A DNA stretch of 64,000 nucleotides, from positions 6,572,001-6,636,000 of the forward strand of contig NZ_CP109427.1 in the NCBI RefSeq assembly GCF_036250695.1. The letters run 5' to 3'. The translations under genes and the position numbers were made by a program. This document shows positions 57,233-64,000 of the stretch, piece by piece. Numbering within the stretch: position 1 is the first letter of the stretch; each line of letters begins with the position of its first letter. Below the pieces are notes generated by a model that was not told the origin of the DNA, ran no database searches, and saw only the letters and a program-made list of their open reading frames with translations. This stretch comes from Streptomyces sp. NBC_01497. Lineage in GTDB: Bacteria > Actinomycetota > Actinomycetes > Streptomycetales > Streptomycetaceae.

Positions 57233-57895
57233 ATGTCTGATGCTGCGCAGCCCACCGCTGCCGACGTACGCGCCGCCGCCGAGGCGGTCAAGGCCGCCCT
57301 CGACCGGCACTTGGCGGCAGTCGAGAACCGCACGGGTGAGGACGACCAGGCCGTTTCCGAGGCGTTCAACGCGCTGGCGGCGGCGGCCGAGGTCTACGAC
57401 GAACGGCTCTACAACCGGTACGACGAGGTGACCCCCTTCGAGATCCCGGAACCGGATGACTCCCTTCCGCCCTACGCGGGGCCCGAGGAGCCACACGCCC
57501 TCAGCGTGCTGATCCGCCGCGACTACGCGGTGGTCGAACCGGAGCGGCTCGTCGCACAGGCACAGCGCATCGCCGACGCGGACGACGACGTCGTCACGGC
57601 GGCGGGTGCGGCAGCGGTCGTCGCCGGCAGTGTGCACGCGGCACTCGGCGTGCTGTTCGGCGAGTACGAACCGGACGAGATCGCCTCACGGCACAAGGAA
57701 TTCGGCCTTGAGGAGGGCGACTCGACGCTCTGGGTCTCCGCGGTGGAGGACCTCCCGGAACCCGGTGAGTGGCTGTCGTCCCCGTTCGAGCAGGCGGACC
57801 CGCAGCAGGTCGTCTGCCGTTTCGATGTGAGCGCGGTCTTCGACGAGGACGACCTGGACGCCGACGTGGACGACCTGGAGGAACAGGAGGCGTAG
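57233..57895 (+). CDS. Conserved acidic hypothetical protein
   Basis: This is a 220-residue, strongly acidic cytoplasmic protein. It begins with a helical stretch (AAAEAVKAALDRHLAAVENR) and ends in an Asp/Glu-rich tail (DEDDLDADVDDLEEQEA). No known motif is visible. The ATG at 57233 lies directly after a short divergent promoter region shared with the small DUF5703-like gene. Its consistent coding character and a strong terminator downstream support a real gene. The function is unknown. Confidence 0.82.
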   Translation: MSDAAQPTAADVRAAAEAVKAALDRHLAAVENRTGEDDQAVSEAFNALAAAAEVYDERLYNRYDEVTPFEIPEPDDSLPPYAGPEEPHALSVLIRRDYAVVEPERLVAQAQRIADADDDVVTAAGAAAVVAGSVHAALGVLFGEYEPDEIASRHKEFGLEEGDSTLWVSAVEDLPEPGEWLSSPFEQADPQQVVCRFDVSAVFDEDDLDADVDDLEEQEA

Positions 57896-57920
57896 CCCTC
57901 CCGCAGGATCACAAGCGCCC

Positions 57921-57950
57921 GGAGCCGCCCACCGTGAGGTGGGCGGCTCC
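57921..57950. terminator. Strong bidirectional terminator
   Basis: GGAGCCGCCCACC and GGTGGGCGGCTCC form a perfect 13-bp stem with a GTGA tetraloop between converging genes. Confidence 0.8.
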
Positions 57951-57969
57951 GCGGCGCTCGCGGCACTGT

Positions 57970-60540
57970 CTAGGGCGCCGGCTCCGGGTCCGGGGCCAGC
58001 AGGCCCTCCAGCAGCGCCCGCAGCCGGGTACAGCGCCCGGCCGAGGGGCGCTCGCCCTCCGCGACCGCCTTCGGCAACGCCTGGTCCACCCCGTGCACCA
58101 CCGACAGGTGCCGCTCACCCCGCCCGAACGCGGTGTACACCCAGGTCCGCGTCAGTGCCCCGGCCGCGTCCCCCGGCAGCACCACCACTGCGGCGGGCCA
58201 GCGCATCCCGGCGGCCTGGTGCGCGGTGAGCGCCCAGCCGTGCCGCAGCTCGATGTCGACCCGCTCCCTCGCCACCGTCACCGTGACGCCTCCCGCGCCG
58301 CCGCCGGTGCTCTCGCCGCTGCCGGAGGTGCCGGAGCGGTCGGAGGTGCCGGAGCCGTCCAGGCGTACCCGCAGGCCGTCCTCCTCCGCCGAGACCACCA
58401 CGCCCTGCACCGTCCGCCCGGGCGAGGGCACGTACGCGACCCGGTCGCCGGGATCGAACCCGCCGAACCTGCCGGGCCCCGGCGCCAGCCGCTGCTTGAG
58501 CGCGGTGTTCAGCGCGCGGGTCCCCGCGGCACCGCCGTGGCCGACCGTGACGACCTGCGTCTGCCCGGCCGCGAGCCCGAACGCCCGCGGCACGGATTCC
58601 GCCACCAGCTGGACCGTGCGGTGCACCGCCTCGCCGGCGTCCCGCACCGGGACGATCACGATCTCCTTGTCGGGCGCGGGCACCTGGTTCAGCTCGCCGA
58701 CGCCGATCCCGGAGACGAGCTCGCCGATCGGCCCCGCGTCCGGCGTCCTCGACGCGATCTGCGGGCAGATCCGCGCGGCCAGCAGATCGCCGAAGACCCG
58801 GCCCGCGCCCGCCGACCCCAGTACGCCGGGGTCGCCGCCGAGCACCAGCCTGCCGCCGTCCGCGAGCGACTCGACCAGCATGGCCGCCGTCTCCACGTCC
58901 AGCTGCGGGGCGTCGAGGACCACCAGGAGATCGAGCGCGAACATGCCGTCGGCGTCCCGCCCCGGGCCCTCGGCACCCGCGAGCAGCCCGGCCACGGTGA
59001 CGACGTCCGCCCCCCGCGACCCGTCCGCCGCGCCGGGCGCACCCAGCCGGTCCCGGCCGTTCTCGCTGTGCACGGCGAGAGCCGTACGCAGCCCCAGCGC
59101 CCGCGCCGCCGCCGCGAGCGCGACGGGCTCGGCGCGCGCGGCTTCGCCGCCGGTGTGCAGCACGAGACCGTGCTCCGCGACGGCCCGCAGCAGTTCGGCG
59201 GCGGACGGCGAGGGGGCCGCCCGCTCCGCCTCGGTCCAGGGCCCCCGAGGCAGCTCCGCGACGGTCTTCACCACACGCGCGAGCCCGTCCGCGAGGCTCT
59301 CCTCGGCGAGTGCGAAACGATCCAGCCCCAGCAGTACGGGCGCGTCCGCGGCGGTGTCCCGCTCGTCGGGTGCCGTCCCGTCCTCCGCGTCCGGCTCGGC
59401 CCCGGCCCCCGGCTCTTCGTCCTCGCCGTCCTCGCCGTACTCGCCCGCGCCTTCCTCCTCTTCGCGGAAGACGAGCACGGCGCCCTCGGCCACGGCGTGG
59501 CGCACGGCCCCGTCCGGGTCGGGTACGCCCTGCCCCGCCAGCCCGGCGCGTACGGCGGAGGCTTCGAGTGCCGTGTGGCCCTGGACGGCGGCCCGCTCCA
59601 GCAGCCACACGACCAGGGCGACGGCCCGCCGCTCGTCGCCCGGGCCGCACTCGGCGCCGAGCAGCGCCCTGGCGAACCCGTCCGCCTGCTCCGGCCGTAC
59701 GCCCGGCACGGCCAGGAGCTGCCACGGGTCCTGGCGCAGGACCTCGCCCGCGTGCTCCCCGAGAGCGCCGGCGACCGGCCCCGCCAGGGACTCGGGGGCG
59801 CCGCCCTCACCGAGGACCCCGCGAACCGCCGCGAGCGCTTCCGGGGGCGGTGCTCCGCCGGACAGGGGCGCGGGCCGGGGGGCGGCGCCGGCGGGGGACT
59901 GCGCGGGAACGGGAGCCGGCGCGGCCCGCAGGACGACAGGATCGGGCGTACCGCCGCTCTCGACCGCGCGGACGGCCGCCAGCAGGTCGGCCGCGTGGCC
60001 GCTGAGTTTGGCGCCTGCCGCGACCGGCCCCGCCTTGTCCGCCTTGCGCTGGTCGATGCGCCGGCGCAGCTCGCGCTGGGCAGCGAGTTCGGCCTGCGCC
60101 TCGCTCAGCTCGGCGGCCTTCTCGGCCGCGTCCCCCGTGCCGGAGGCCTCGCCCGCCGCAGCCGCCTCGTCGCCCTCGGCCTTGCCGGACGCGTCCCCCG
60201 CCTCGGCCGTCCCGCCGGCGGCAGGCGTCTTCGGGGACGCACTGTCAGGCGTCTGCCCGGACGTCTCCCCGGGGGTCTGCCCGGACGTCTCCCCGGGGGT
60301 CTGCCCGGAGGCCTCCCCGGGCTCGCCCGTCCCGGCCGTTTCGACCGCTTCGTCCGCCATCTCGGGGCTCCCGCCGTCCCCTTCGGCTCGATCGGCTCCT
60401 GCGGGCTCCTCCGCCGTCCGCGCTTGTCCGCCCGGCTCCCGTGTCCCGGCGCCATGCCCGGTGCCCGCCCGCGCCTCATCCGGCGCGTCCGCGCCCGCCT
60501 CCTCGACGGTCGCCTCGTCCGCGTCGCGGTCCGTCGTCAC
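57970..60540 (-). CDS. RecD2-like helicase-fold protein with degenerate ATPase motifs
   Basis: This is an 856-residue protein. Residues 1-200 are low-complexity (Ala/Glu/Gly/Pro) with a threefold SGQTPGET repeat. Residues about 230-420 resemble the helix-hairpin-helix region of RecD2 (LRQDPWQLLAVPGVRPEQADGFARALLG). The following SF1 core keeps the framework (DLLVVLDAPQLDVETAAMLVESL, GRLVLGGDPGVLGSAGAGRVFGDLL, late GWALTAHQAAGM). The P-loop position reads LHTGGEAARAEPVAL without a lysine, the Walker B DE is DA, and GDxxQL is GDPGVL. ATP hydrolysis is therefore doubtful. The GTG start overlaps the aldo/keto reductase stop by four bases. Structural DNA binding is a possible role. Confidence 0.85.
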   Translation of the reverse strand: MTTDRDADEATVEEAGADAPDEARAGTGHGAGTREPGGQARTAEEPAGADRAEGDGGSPEMADEAVETAGTGEPGEASGQTPGETSGQTPGETSGQTPDSASPKTPAAGGTAEAGDASGKAEGDEAAAAGEASGTGDAAEKAAELSEAQAELAAQRELRRRIDQRKADKAGPVAAGAKLSGHAADLLAAVRAVESGGTPDPVVLRAAPAPVPAQSPAGAAPRPAPLSGGAPPPEALAAVRGVLGEGGAPESLAGPVAGALGEHAGEVLRQDPWQLLAVPGVRPEQADGFARALLGAECGPGDERRAVALVVWLLERAAVQGHTALEASAVRAGLAGQGVPDPDGAVRHAVAEGAVLVFREEEEGAGEYGEDGEDEEPGAGAEPDAEDGTAPDERDTAADAPVLLGLDRFALAEESLADGLARVVKTVAELPRGPWTEAERAAPSPSAAELLRAVAEHGLVLHTGGEAARAEPVALAAAARALGLRTALAVHSENGRDRLGAPGAADGSRGADVVTVAGLLAGAEGPGRDADGMFALDLLVVLDAPQLDVETAAMLVESLADGGRLVLGGDPGVLGSAGAGRVFGDLLAARICPQIASRTPDAGPIGELVSGIGVGELNQVPAPDKEIVIVPVRDAGEAVHRTVQLVAESVPRAFGLAAGQTQVVTVGHGGAAGTRALNTALKQRLAPGPGRFGGFDPGDRVAYVPSPGRTVQGVVVSAEEDGLRVRLDGSGTSDRSGTSGSGESTGGGAGGVTVTVARERVDIELRHGWALTAHQAAGMRWPAAVVVLPGDAAGALTRTWVYTAFGRGERHLSVVHGVDQALPKAVAEGERPSAGRCTRLRALLEGLLAPDPEPAP
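60251..60322. repeat. 24-bp tandem repeat within the RecD2-like gene
   Basis: Three copies of a 24-base unit (starting GTCTGCCCGGACGTCTCCCC) occur at 60251, 60275 and 60299, the last with a few changes. They encode the in-frame SGQTPGET repeat, so copy number can change without breaking the gene. Confidence 0.75.
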
Positions 60541-61517
60541 AGCGTGCTCCAGTCCTGGTCGGGATAGTGGTGCACCGGGGCCGACACGTCGTCCAGCGCC
60601 CGGCAGATCTCGTCAGGAAGACTAAGGCCCTCCACCGACAACGCCTCGATGAGCTGCCTCGCGTTGCGCGCGCCCACGATCGGCGCGACCACGCCCGGCC
60701 GGTCGCGCACCCACGCGAGCGCGACCGCGAGCGGGCTCGTCGCCAGGCCGTCGGCCGCCGTGGCGACCGCGTCCACGATCCTGCTCGCCGCGCCGTCGAG
60801 GTAGGGCTCCACGAACATGGCCATGTCCGTCGCGCCCCGCGAGTCCGGGGGAGTCGTGTGACGGTACTTGCCCGTCAGTACGCCCCGTCCGAGCGGCGAG
60901 GACGGCAGCAGTCCGACCCCCAGGTCGAGCGCGGCGGGCAGCACCTCGCGCTCCACGCCCCGCTGGAGCAGCGAGTACTCCATCTGCGTGCTGGCGAGGC
61001 GCGTCCGTATGCCCGGTGCCGCGAGCTGCCAGGTCGCGGCCTTCGCCAGCTGCCAGCCGCAGAAGTTCGATACGCCCGCGTACCGGGCCCGTCCGCTGGT
61101 GACCGCGATGTCCAGCGCGTGCAGGGTCTCCTCAAGCGGGGTCTCGGGGTCGAAGGCGTGGATCTGCCAGAGGTCCACGTAATCCGTGCCGAGACGGTCG
61201 AGCGAGGCGTCGAGTGCCTCCAGCAGGTGGCCGCGCGAGCCGTCGAAGCGACGGTCGGGGTCCGGCACGCTGCCCGCCTTCGTGGCGATCACCAGGTCAC
61301 GGCGCGGCACCAGCCGCTCGACGAGTTGCCCGAGCAGGTATTCCGCGTCTCCGCCGCCGTACACGTCCGCCGTGTCGACCAGCGTGCCCCCGGCGTCCCA
61401 GAAGGCCTTCAACTGGTCCGCCGCATCGTGCTCGCCGGTGTCCCTGCCCCAGGTCAGGGTGCCGAGCCCGATGCGGGACACGCGCAGTCCCGTACTGCCG
61501 AGATGCCTCTGCTCCAT
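60537..61517 (-). CDS. Aldo/keto reductase
   Basis: This 326-residue (beta/alpha)8 NADPH-dependent oxidoreductase has the catalytic tetrad visible: Asp in LVDTADVYGGG, Tyr in the same segment, Lys in VIATKAG and His in LWQIHAFD. GVSNFCGWQL and SPLGRGVLTGKY are typical of AKR family 11/12-like enzymes. The ATG at 61517 is chosen because the upstream in-frame codons look non-coding. It reads into the RecD2-like gene with a four-base overlap. The substrate is unknown. Confidence 0.93.
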   Translation of the reverse strand: MEQRHLGSTGLRVSRIGLGTLTWGRDTGEHDAADQLKAFWDAGGTLVDTADVYGGGDAEYLLGQLVERLVPRRDLVIATKAGSVPDPDRRFDGSRGHLLEALDASLDRLGTDYVDLWQIHAFDPETPLEETLHALDIAVTSGRARYAGVSNFCGWQLAKAATWQLAAPGIRTRLASTQMEYSLLQRGVEREVLPAALDLGVGLLPSSPLGRGVLTGKYRHTTPPDSRGATDMAMFVEPYLDGAASRIVDAVATAADGLATSPLAVALAWVRDRPGVVAPIVGARNARQLIEALSVEGLSLPDEICRALDDVSAPVHHYPDQDWSTL

Positions 61518-61659
61518 GGGGGCTGAGATTACTGGCCGGGACGCCACGCCGAGTAAGGGCTGGGGACAACGCACCCATGACGGCCCCGCACCGCGCGCGC
61601 TACAGTCCCAGGCACAGGACATTACTGGTGAGTAGGGCGACTAGGGAGCGGGTGCGGGA

Positions 61660-62712
61660 ATGCGGCTCGGCATCAACCTCGGGTACTGGGGTGCGGGGAT
61701 GGACGGCGACAACCTCGCCGTCGCACAGGAGGCCGACCGCCTCGGCTACGACGTGTGCTGGGCGGCCGAGGCGTACGGCTCCGACGCCCCGACCGTGCTG
61801 TCGTGGGTCGCGGCCAGGACGGAGAGCATCGACGTCGGTTCGGCGATCATGCAGATCCCGGCGCGGCAGCCCACCATGACGGCCATGACGGCCGCGACGC
61901 TCGACTCGCTCTCCGGCGGCCGGTTCCGCCTCGGCCTCGGCGTCTCGGGGCCCCAGGTGTCCGAGGGCTGGTACGGCGTGCGGTTCGACAAGCCGCTGGC
62001 CAGGACCCGGGAGTACGTGGAGATCGTGCGCGGCGCGATGTCGCGCGAGCGGCTGTCGTACGAGGGTGAGCACTGGACGCTGCCGCTGCCAGACGGTCCC
62101 GGCAAGCCGCTCAAGCTGACCGTGCACCCGCAGCGCGAGCACATCCCGCTCTACATCGCCGCGATCGGGCCGAAGAACCTGGAGCAGACGGGCGAGATCG
62201 CGGACGGCGCCCTGCTGATCTTCCCGGCGGCCGAGCACCTGGAGGAGACGGCGCTGACGCACCTGCGGGCCGGCCGGGAGAAGGCGGGCCTGACGATGGA
62301 CGGCTTCGACGTCTGCCCGACCGTGCCGCTCGCGACCGGCGACGACGTGTCCGCGCTCGCGGACCAGTTCCGCCCGTACACCGCGCTGTACGTGGGCGGC
62401 ATGGGCAGCAGGAAGCAGAACTTCTACAACCGTCTCGCGGGCCGCATGGGGTACGAGAAGGAGGCGGCGGAGATCCAGGACAAGTACCTCGCAGGCGACA
62501 AGAGCGGCGCGGCGGCCGCCGTCCCGCACGACCTGATCGACTCGACGGCGCTGCTCGGCTCGACGGCGCGGATCGCGGATCGCATGCAGGCGTACGCGTC
62601 GGTCGGTGTCACGACCCTGACCCTGGCCCCAGCGGGCCTGACGCTGGAGCAGCGGGTCGCGGCGCTGCGCGTGGGCGTGGACGCCCTGGAGCGCGCAGGC
62701 CTCGCCGAGTAA
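61660..62712 (+). CDS. LLM-class F420-dependent oxidoreductase
   Basis: This 350-residue luciferase-like protein starts MRLGINLGYWGAGMDGDNL and has the family segments VCWAAEAYGSDAPTVL, GTALMQIPARQPTMTAM-like region near residue 60, LGLGVSGPQVSEGWYGVRFD near residue 90 and IYIAAIGPKNLE-like region near residue 165. These enzymes use reduced coenzyme F420 for hydride transfer. It is divergent from the aldo/keto reductase across 142 bases and is followed by a repeat stretch and a strong terminator. The substrate is unknown. Confidence 0.92.
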   Translation: MRLGINLGYWGAGMDGDNLAVAQEADRLGYDVCWAAEAYGSDAPTVLSWVAARTESIDVGSAIMQIPARQPTMTAMTAATLDSLSGGRFRLGLGVSGPQVSEGWYGVRFDKPLARTREYVEIVRGAMSRERLSYEGEHWTLPLPDGPGKPLKLTVHPQREHIPLYIAAIGPKNLEQTGEIADGALLIFPAAEHLEETALTHLRAGREKAGLTMDGFDVCPTVPLATGDDVSALADQFRPYTALYVGGMGSRKQNFYNRLAGRMGYEKEAAEIQDKYLAGDKSGAAAAVPHDLIDSTALLGSTARIADRMQAYASVGVTTLTLAPAGLTLEQRVAALRVGVDALERAGLAE

Positions 62713-62831
62713 CCCCCCCGCACCCAACCCCCGCCCGTACCCCAGCCCCCGCAACCCCGTACCCCAACCCCGCCCGTACCCCAGCCCCTGTGCCTTCCCC
62801 CACCCCGCCCCCGGCGGGCACGCTGAGCCGT
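62713..62831. repeat. C-rich degenerate repeat after the LLM gene
   Basis: The trailer of the LLM gene is almost pure C with scattered A and G. CGCCCGTACCCCAGCCCC occurs at 62732-62749 and again at 62771-62788, with further partial copies (GTACCCCAACCCC). No gene is supported. The C-rich RNA upstream of a hairpin recalls a Rho-loading (rut-like) sequence. Confidence 0.55.
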
Positions 62832-62873
62832 GCGGCTGTGGTGGGGGCTCGGGGGTCTCCCCGCCACAGCCGC
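62832..62873 (+). terminator. Terminator of the LLM oxidoreductase gene
   Basis: A 15-bp stem with one G-U pair (62832-62846 with 62859-62873) closes a 12-base loop. It follows the C-rich repeat and precedes the ferritin-like gene. Confidence 0.7.
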
Positions 62874-63023
62874 GTCACTCAGGACAACGCACCGGGCCGC
62901 GCGCGGTTACGCGGGCGGCTGTCCTTCTTTTGGCGCAGTCGAGGGCCCCACCTGTTGCCTCCGTCGTCCCGTCCGCTTTGACTCGTTTTTTGCGGACATC
63001 TGTCCAGATGGAGGTAGTCAGAG

Positions 63024-63818
63024 ATGCTCTCGGCCCAGAGTCTGTTCCAGGAAATGGTCGGTGACGACCGTGCGTTCCAGCTGTTCTGCTCCATCGCCGC
63101 GTCGGGCGAGGCCCAGGGCGGCTGGGAGAACGGCAGGATCGCGGCCCTCGTGCCCCGCAGCATGGGCGAACTCGCGCCCAAGATCACCCGGCACGGCGCC
63201 GACGAGGAGAAGCACGGCCGGATCTTCAACGCGCTCCTCAAGAAGCGTGGTCTCGACCCGGTCGAGGTGCCGCTGGAGACCGACTACACCCTCCTGCTCG
63301 AACACCGCGGCATCGGGCTCGCCCACGAGAAGCTGCGCCGTGAGGAGCCCCTCACCGAGCAGGACATCGTCGTGTACCTGGCCCACAGCAGGGTCACGGA
63401 GCAGCGCGCCAGCGACCAGATGGAGATGCTCAAGAAGTACTTCGCGGACGACCCGGAGGTGGGCAGGGCCGTCAAGATGATCAGCAACGACGAGGACAAT
63501 CACCTCGCCTACTGCCACGAGGAGTTGCTGCGCCTCGCCCGGCAGGGCTACGGGCGGTTCATCCTCGACTCGCTCGTCTCGTGCGCCCGCGTCGAGATGG
63601 CGGTCTACCGCCAGGTCAGCCTGGCGGTCATGGACCACATGGGCAGCATCCTCGGCTGGTCCGCGCCCAAGGCCGCGGCTCTCGCCGCCGGGATCAACGG
63701 CATGTACGCGTACGAGCGACTCGGCGGCTGGCGGCGGATGACCCGTCTCGCGCCGCCGGAGCGCCGCGACGCACTCGGCGGCCCGGCTCCCGAGGCCGCC
63801 CCGGTCCCGGCGGTCTGA
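63024..63818 (+). CDS. Ferritin-like di-iron protein
   Basis: This 264-residue helical protein has two ExxH-type iron-binding motifs: HGADEEKHGRIF near residue 52 and NDEDNHLAYCHEELL near residue 153. Further acidic or His residues lie in the helices between (TEQRASDQMEM). It fits the ferritin-like superfamily (rubrerythrin/AurF-like four-helix bundle), but which oxidase, oxygenase or storage role it has is unclear. A GGAGG box precedes the ATG at 63024. A TTGACT element near 62978 may belong to its promoter. It is monocistronic and followed only by gene-free sequence to the window end. Confidence 0.88.
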   Translation: MLSAQSLFQEMVGDDRAFQLFCSIAASGEAQGGWENGRIAALVPRSMGELAPKITRHGADEEKHGRIFNALLKKRGLDPVEVPLETDYTLLLEHRGIGLAHEKLRREEPLTEQDIVVYLAHSRVTEQRASDQMEMLKKYFADDPEVGRAVKMISNDEDNHLAYCHEELLRLARQGYGRFILDSLVSCARVEMAVYRQVSLAVMDHMGSILGWSAPKAAALAAGINGMYAYERLGGWRRMTRLAPPERRDALGGPAPEAAPVPAV

Positions 63819-64000
63819 CCCGGCAGGACATTGTGCGGGGCGATCCCCGGCTCCGGTACGACGGTGTGCGGCCCCCCCGCCGACGCGTGTCGCGCACCGT
63901 CCCGTCCGTCCGGCCGCGCATCGTCGTACCGGCCGCGCGCCGCACGTCCGGTCGCTTCCGTGGTCCGGCCGGCCGGCCCGGTACGGCTTCCGGGGGCGCG

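Noticed and set aside
1..64000. CRISPR arrays, insertion sequences, integrases, att sites
   Set aside because: No regular spacer array, transposase or integrase signature, or tRNA-end duplication was seen; the tRNA-Leu 3' end is not repeated nearby.
63819..64000. 84-codon minus-strand frame at the right edge
   Set aside because: Arg/Gly-rich, overlaps the end of the ferritin-like gene and lacks any start signal.

Overview
The window is chromosomal DNA from a high-GC actinobacterium, almost certainly a Streptomyces or close relative. Three features point there: a chaplin pair (short, secreted ChpH-like protein plus a long sortase-anchored chaplin), mycothiol-dependent formaldehyde detoxification, and F420-type luciferase-like oxidoreductases. 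Base use is uniform and very GC-rich, GTG starts are frequent, and many genes overlap by four bases. I see no insertion sequence, prophage, CRISPR array, rRNA or replication origin. One tRNA is present: tRNA-Leu(GAG) on the minus strand at 53942-54026.

Layout. 0-1.2 kb: the 3' end of hypE and a small protein that probably belongs to the same [NiFe]-hydrogenase locus. 1.3-10.7 kb: an acyl-CoA catabolic block with a MaoC hydratase, SDR, acyl-CoA ligase, TetR regulator, acyl-CoA dehydrogenase and an APH-like kinase, interrupted by a zinc-ribbon protein and a NamZ-type muramidase. The kinase/dehydrogenase pair is the split form of human ACAD10/11 and of Pseudomonas LvaA/LvaC, so 4-hydroxyacyl-CoA use is the best guess. 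Three related palindromes lie in front of three of its transcription units. 10.8-23.1 kb: sugar-acid use (glucarate dehydratase; gluconate permease, kinase and GntR repressor) mixed with an MBL hydrolase, two DUF202 membrane proteins, a NUDIX hydrolase, a ketosteroid-dehydrogenase-like flavoprotein, an SDR/TetR pair and a molybdopterin oxidoreductase with its cytochrome b. 23.1-29.8 kb: mycothiol formaldehyde dehydrogenase plus MBL hydrolase, a TetR/LLM/SDR group with matching operators, a pseudouridine synthase and a NIPA-like transporter.

29.9-40.5 kb, minus strand, is the most distinctive region. In transcription order it encodes an EPSP-synthase-like domain fused to an acyl-CoA ligase, an acyl-CoA dehydrogenase, a ChcA-type enoyl reductase, a FadH-type 2,4-dienoyl-CoA reductase, a KAS II-type ketosynthase and a second acyl-CoA ligase. 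The first four match, in order and family, the ansJ-ansK-ansL-chcA-ansM genes (plmJ-M in phoslactomycin) that turn shikimate into cyclohexanecarboxyl-CoA, here with J and K fused. No polyketide synthase is in the window. The product may therefore prime fatty acids (omega-cyclohexyl lipids) or feed a pathway elsewhere.

41-64 kb: an AIFM2/NDH-2-like flavoprotein; a ROK repressor divergent from an APC permease and ROK kinase; a secreted amidase; a MarR regulator; an SseB/DUF1266 protein divergent from a TerD-CAP-CAP fusion; a winged-helix regulator without a receiver; the tRNA; an M20 peptidase; the chaplin pair; small conserved proteins; a RecD2-like protein whose ATPase motifs are degenerate; an aldo/keto reductase; an LLM oxidoreductase; and a ferritin-like protein. 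I see no gene in the last 180 bases.
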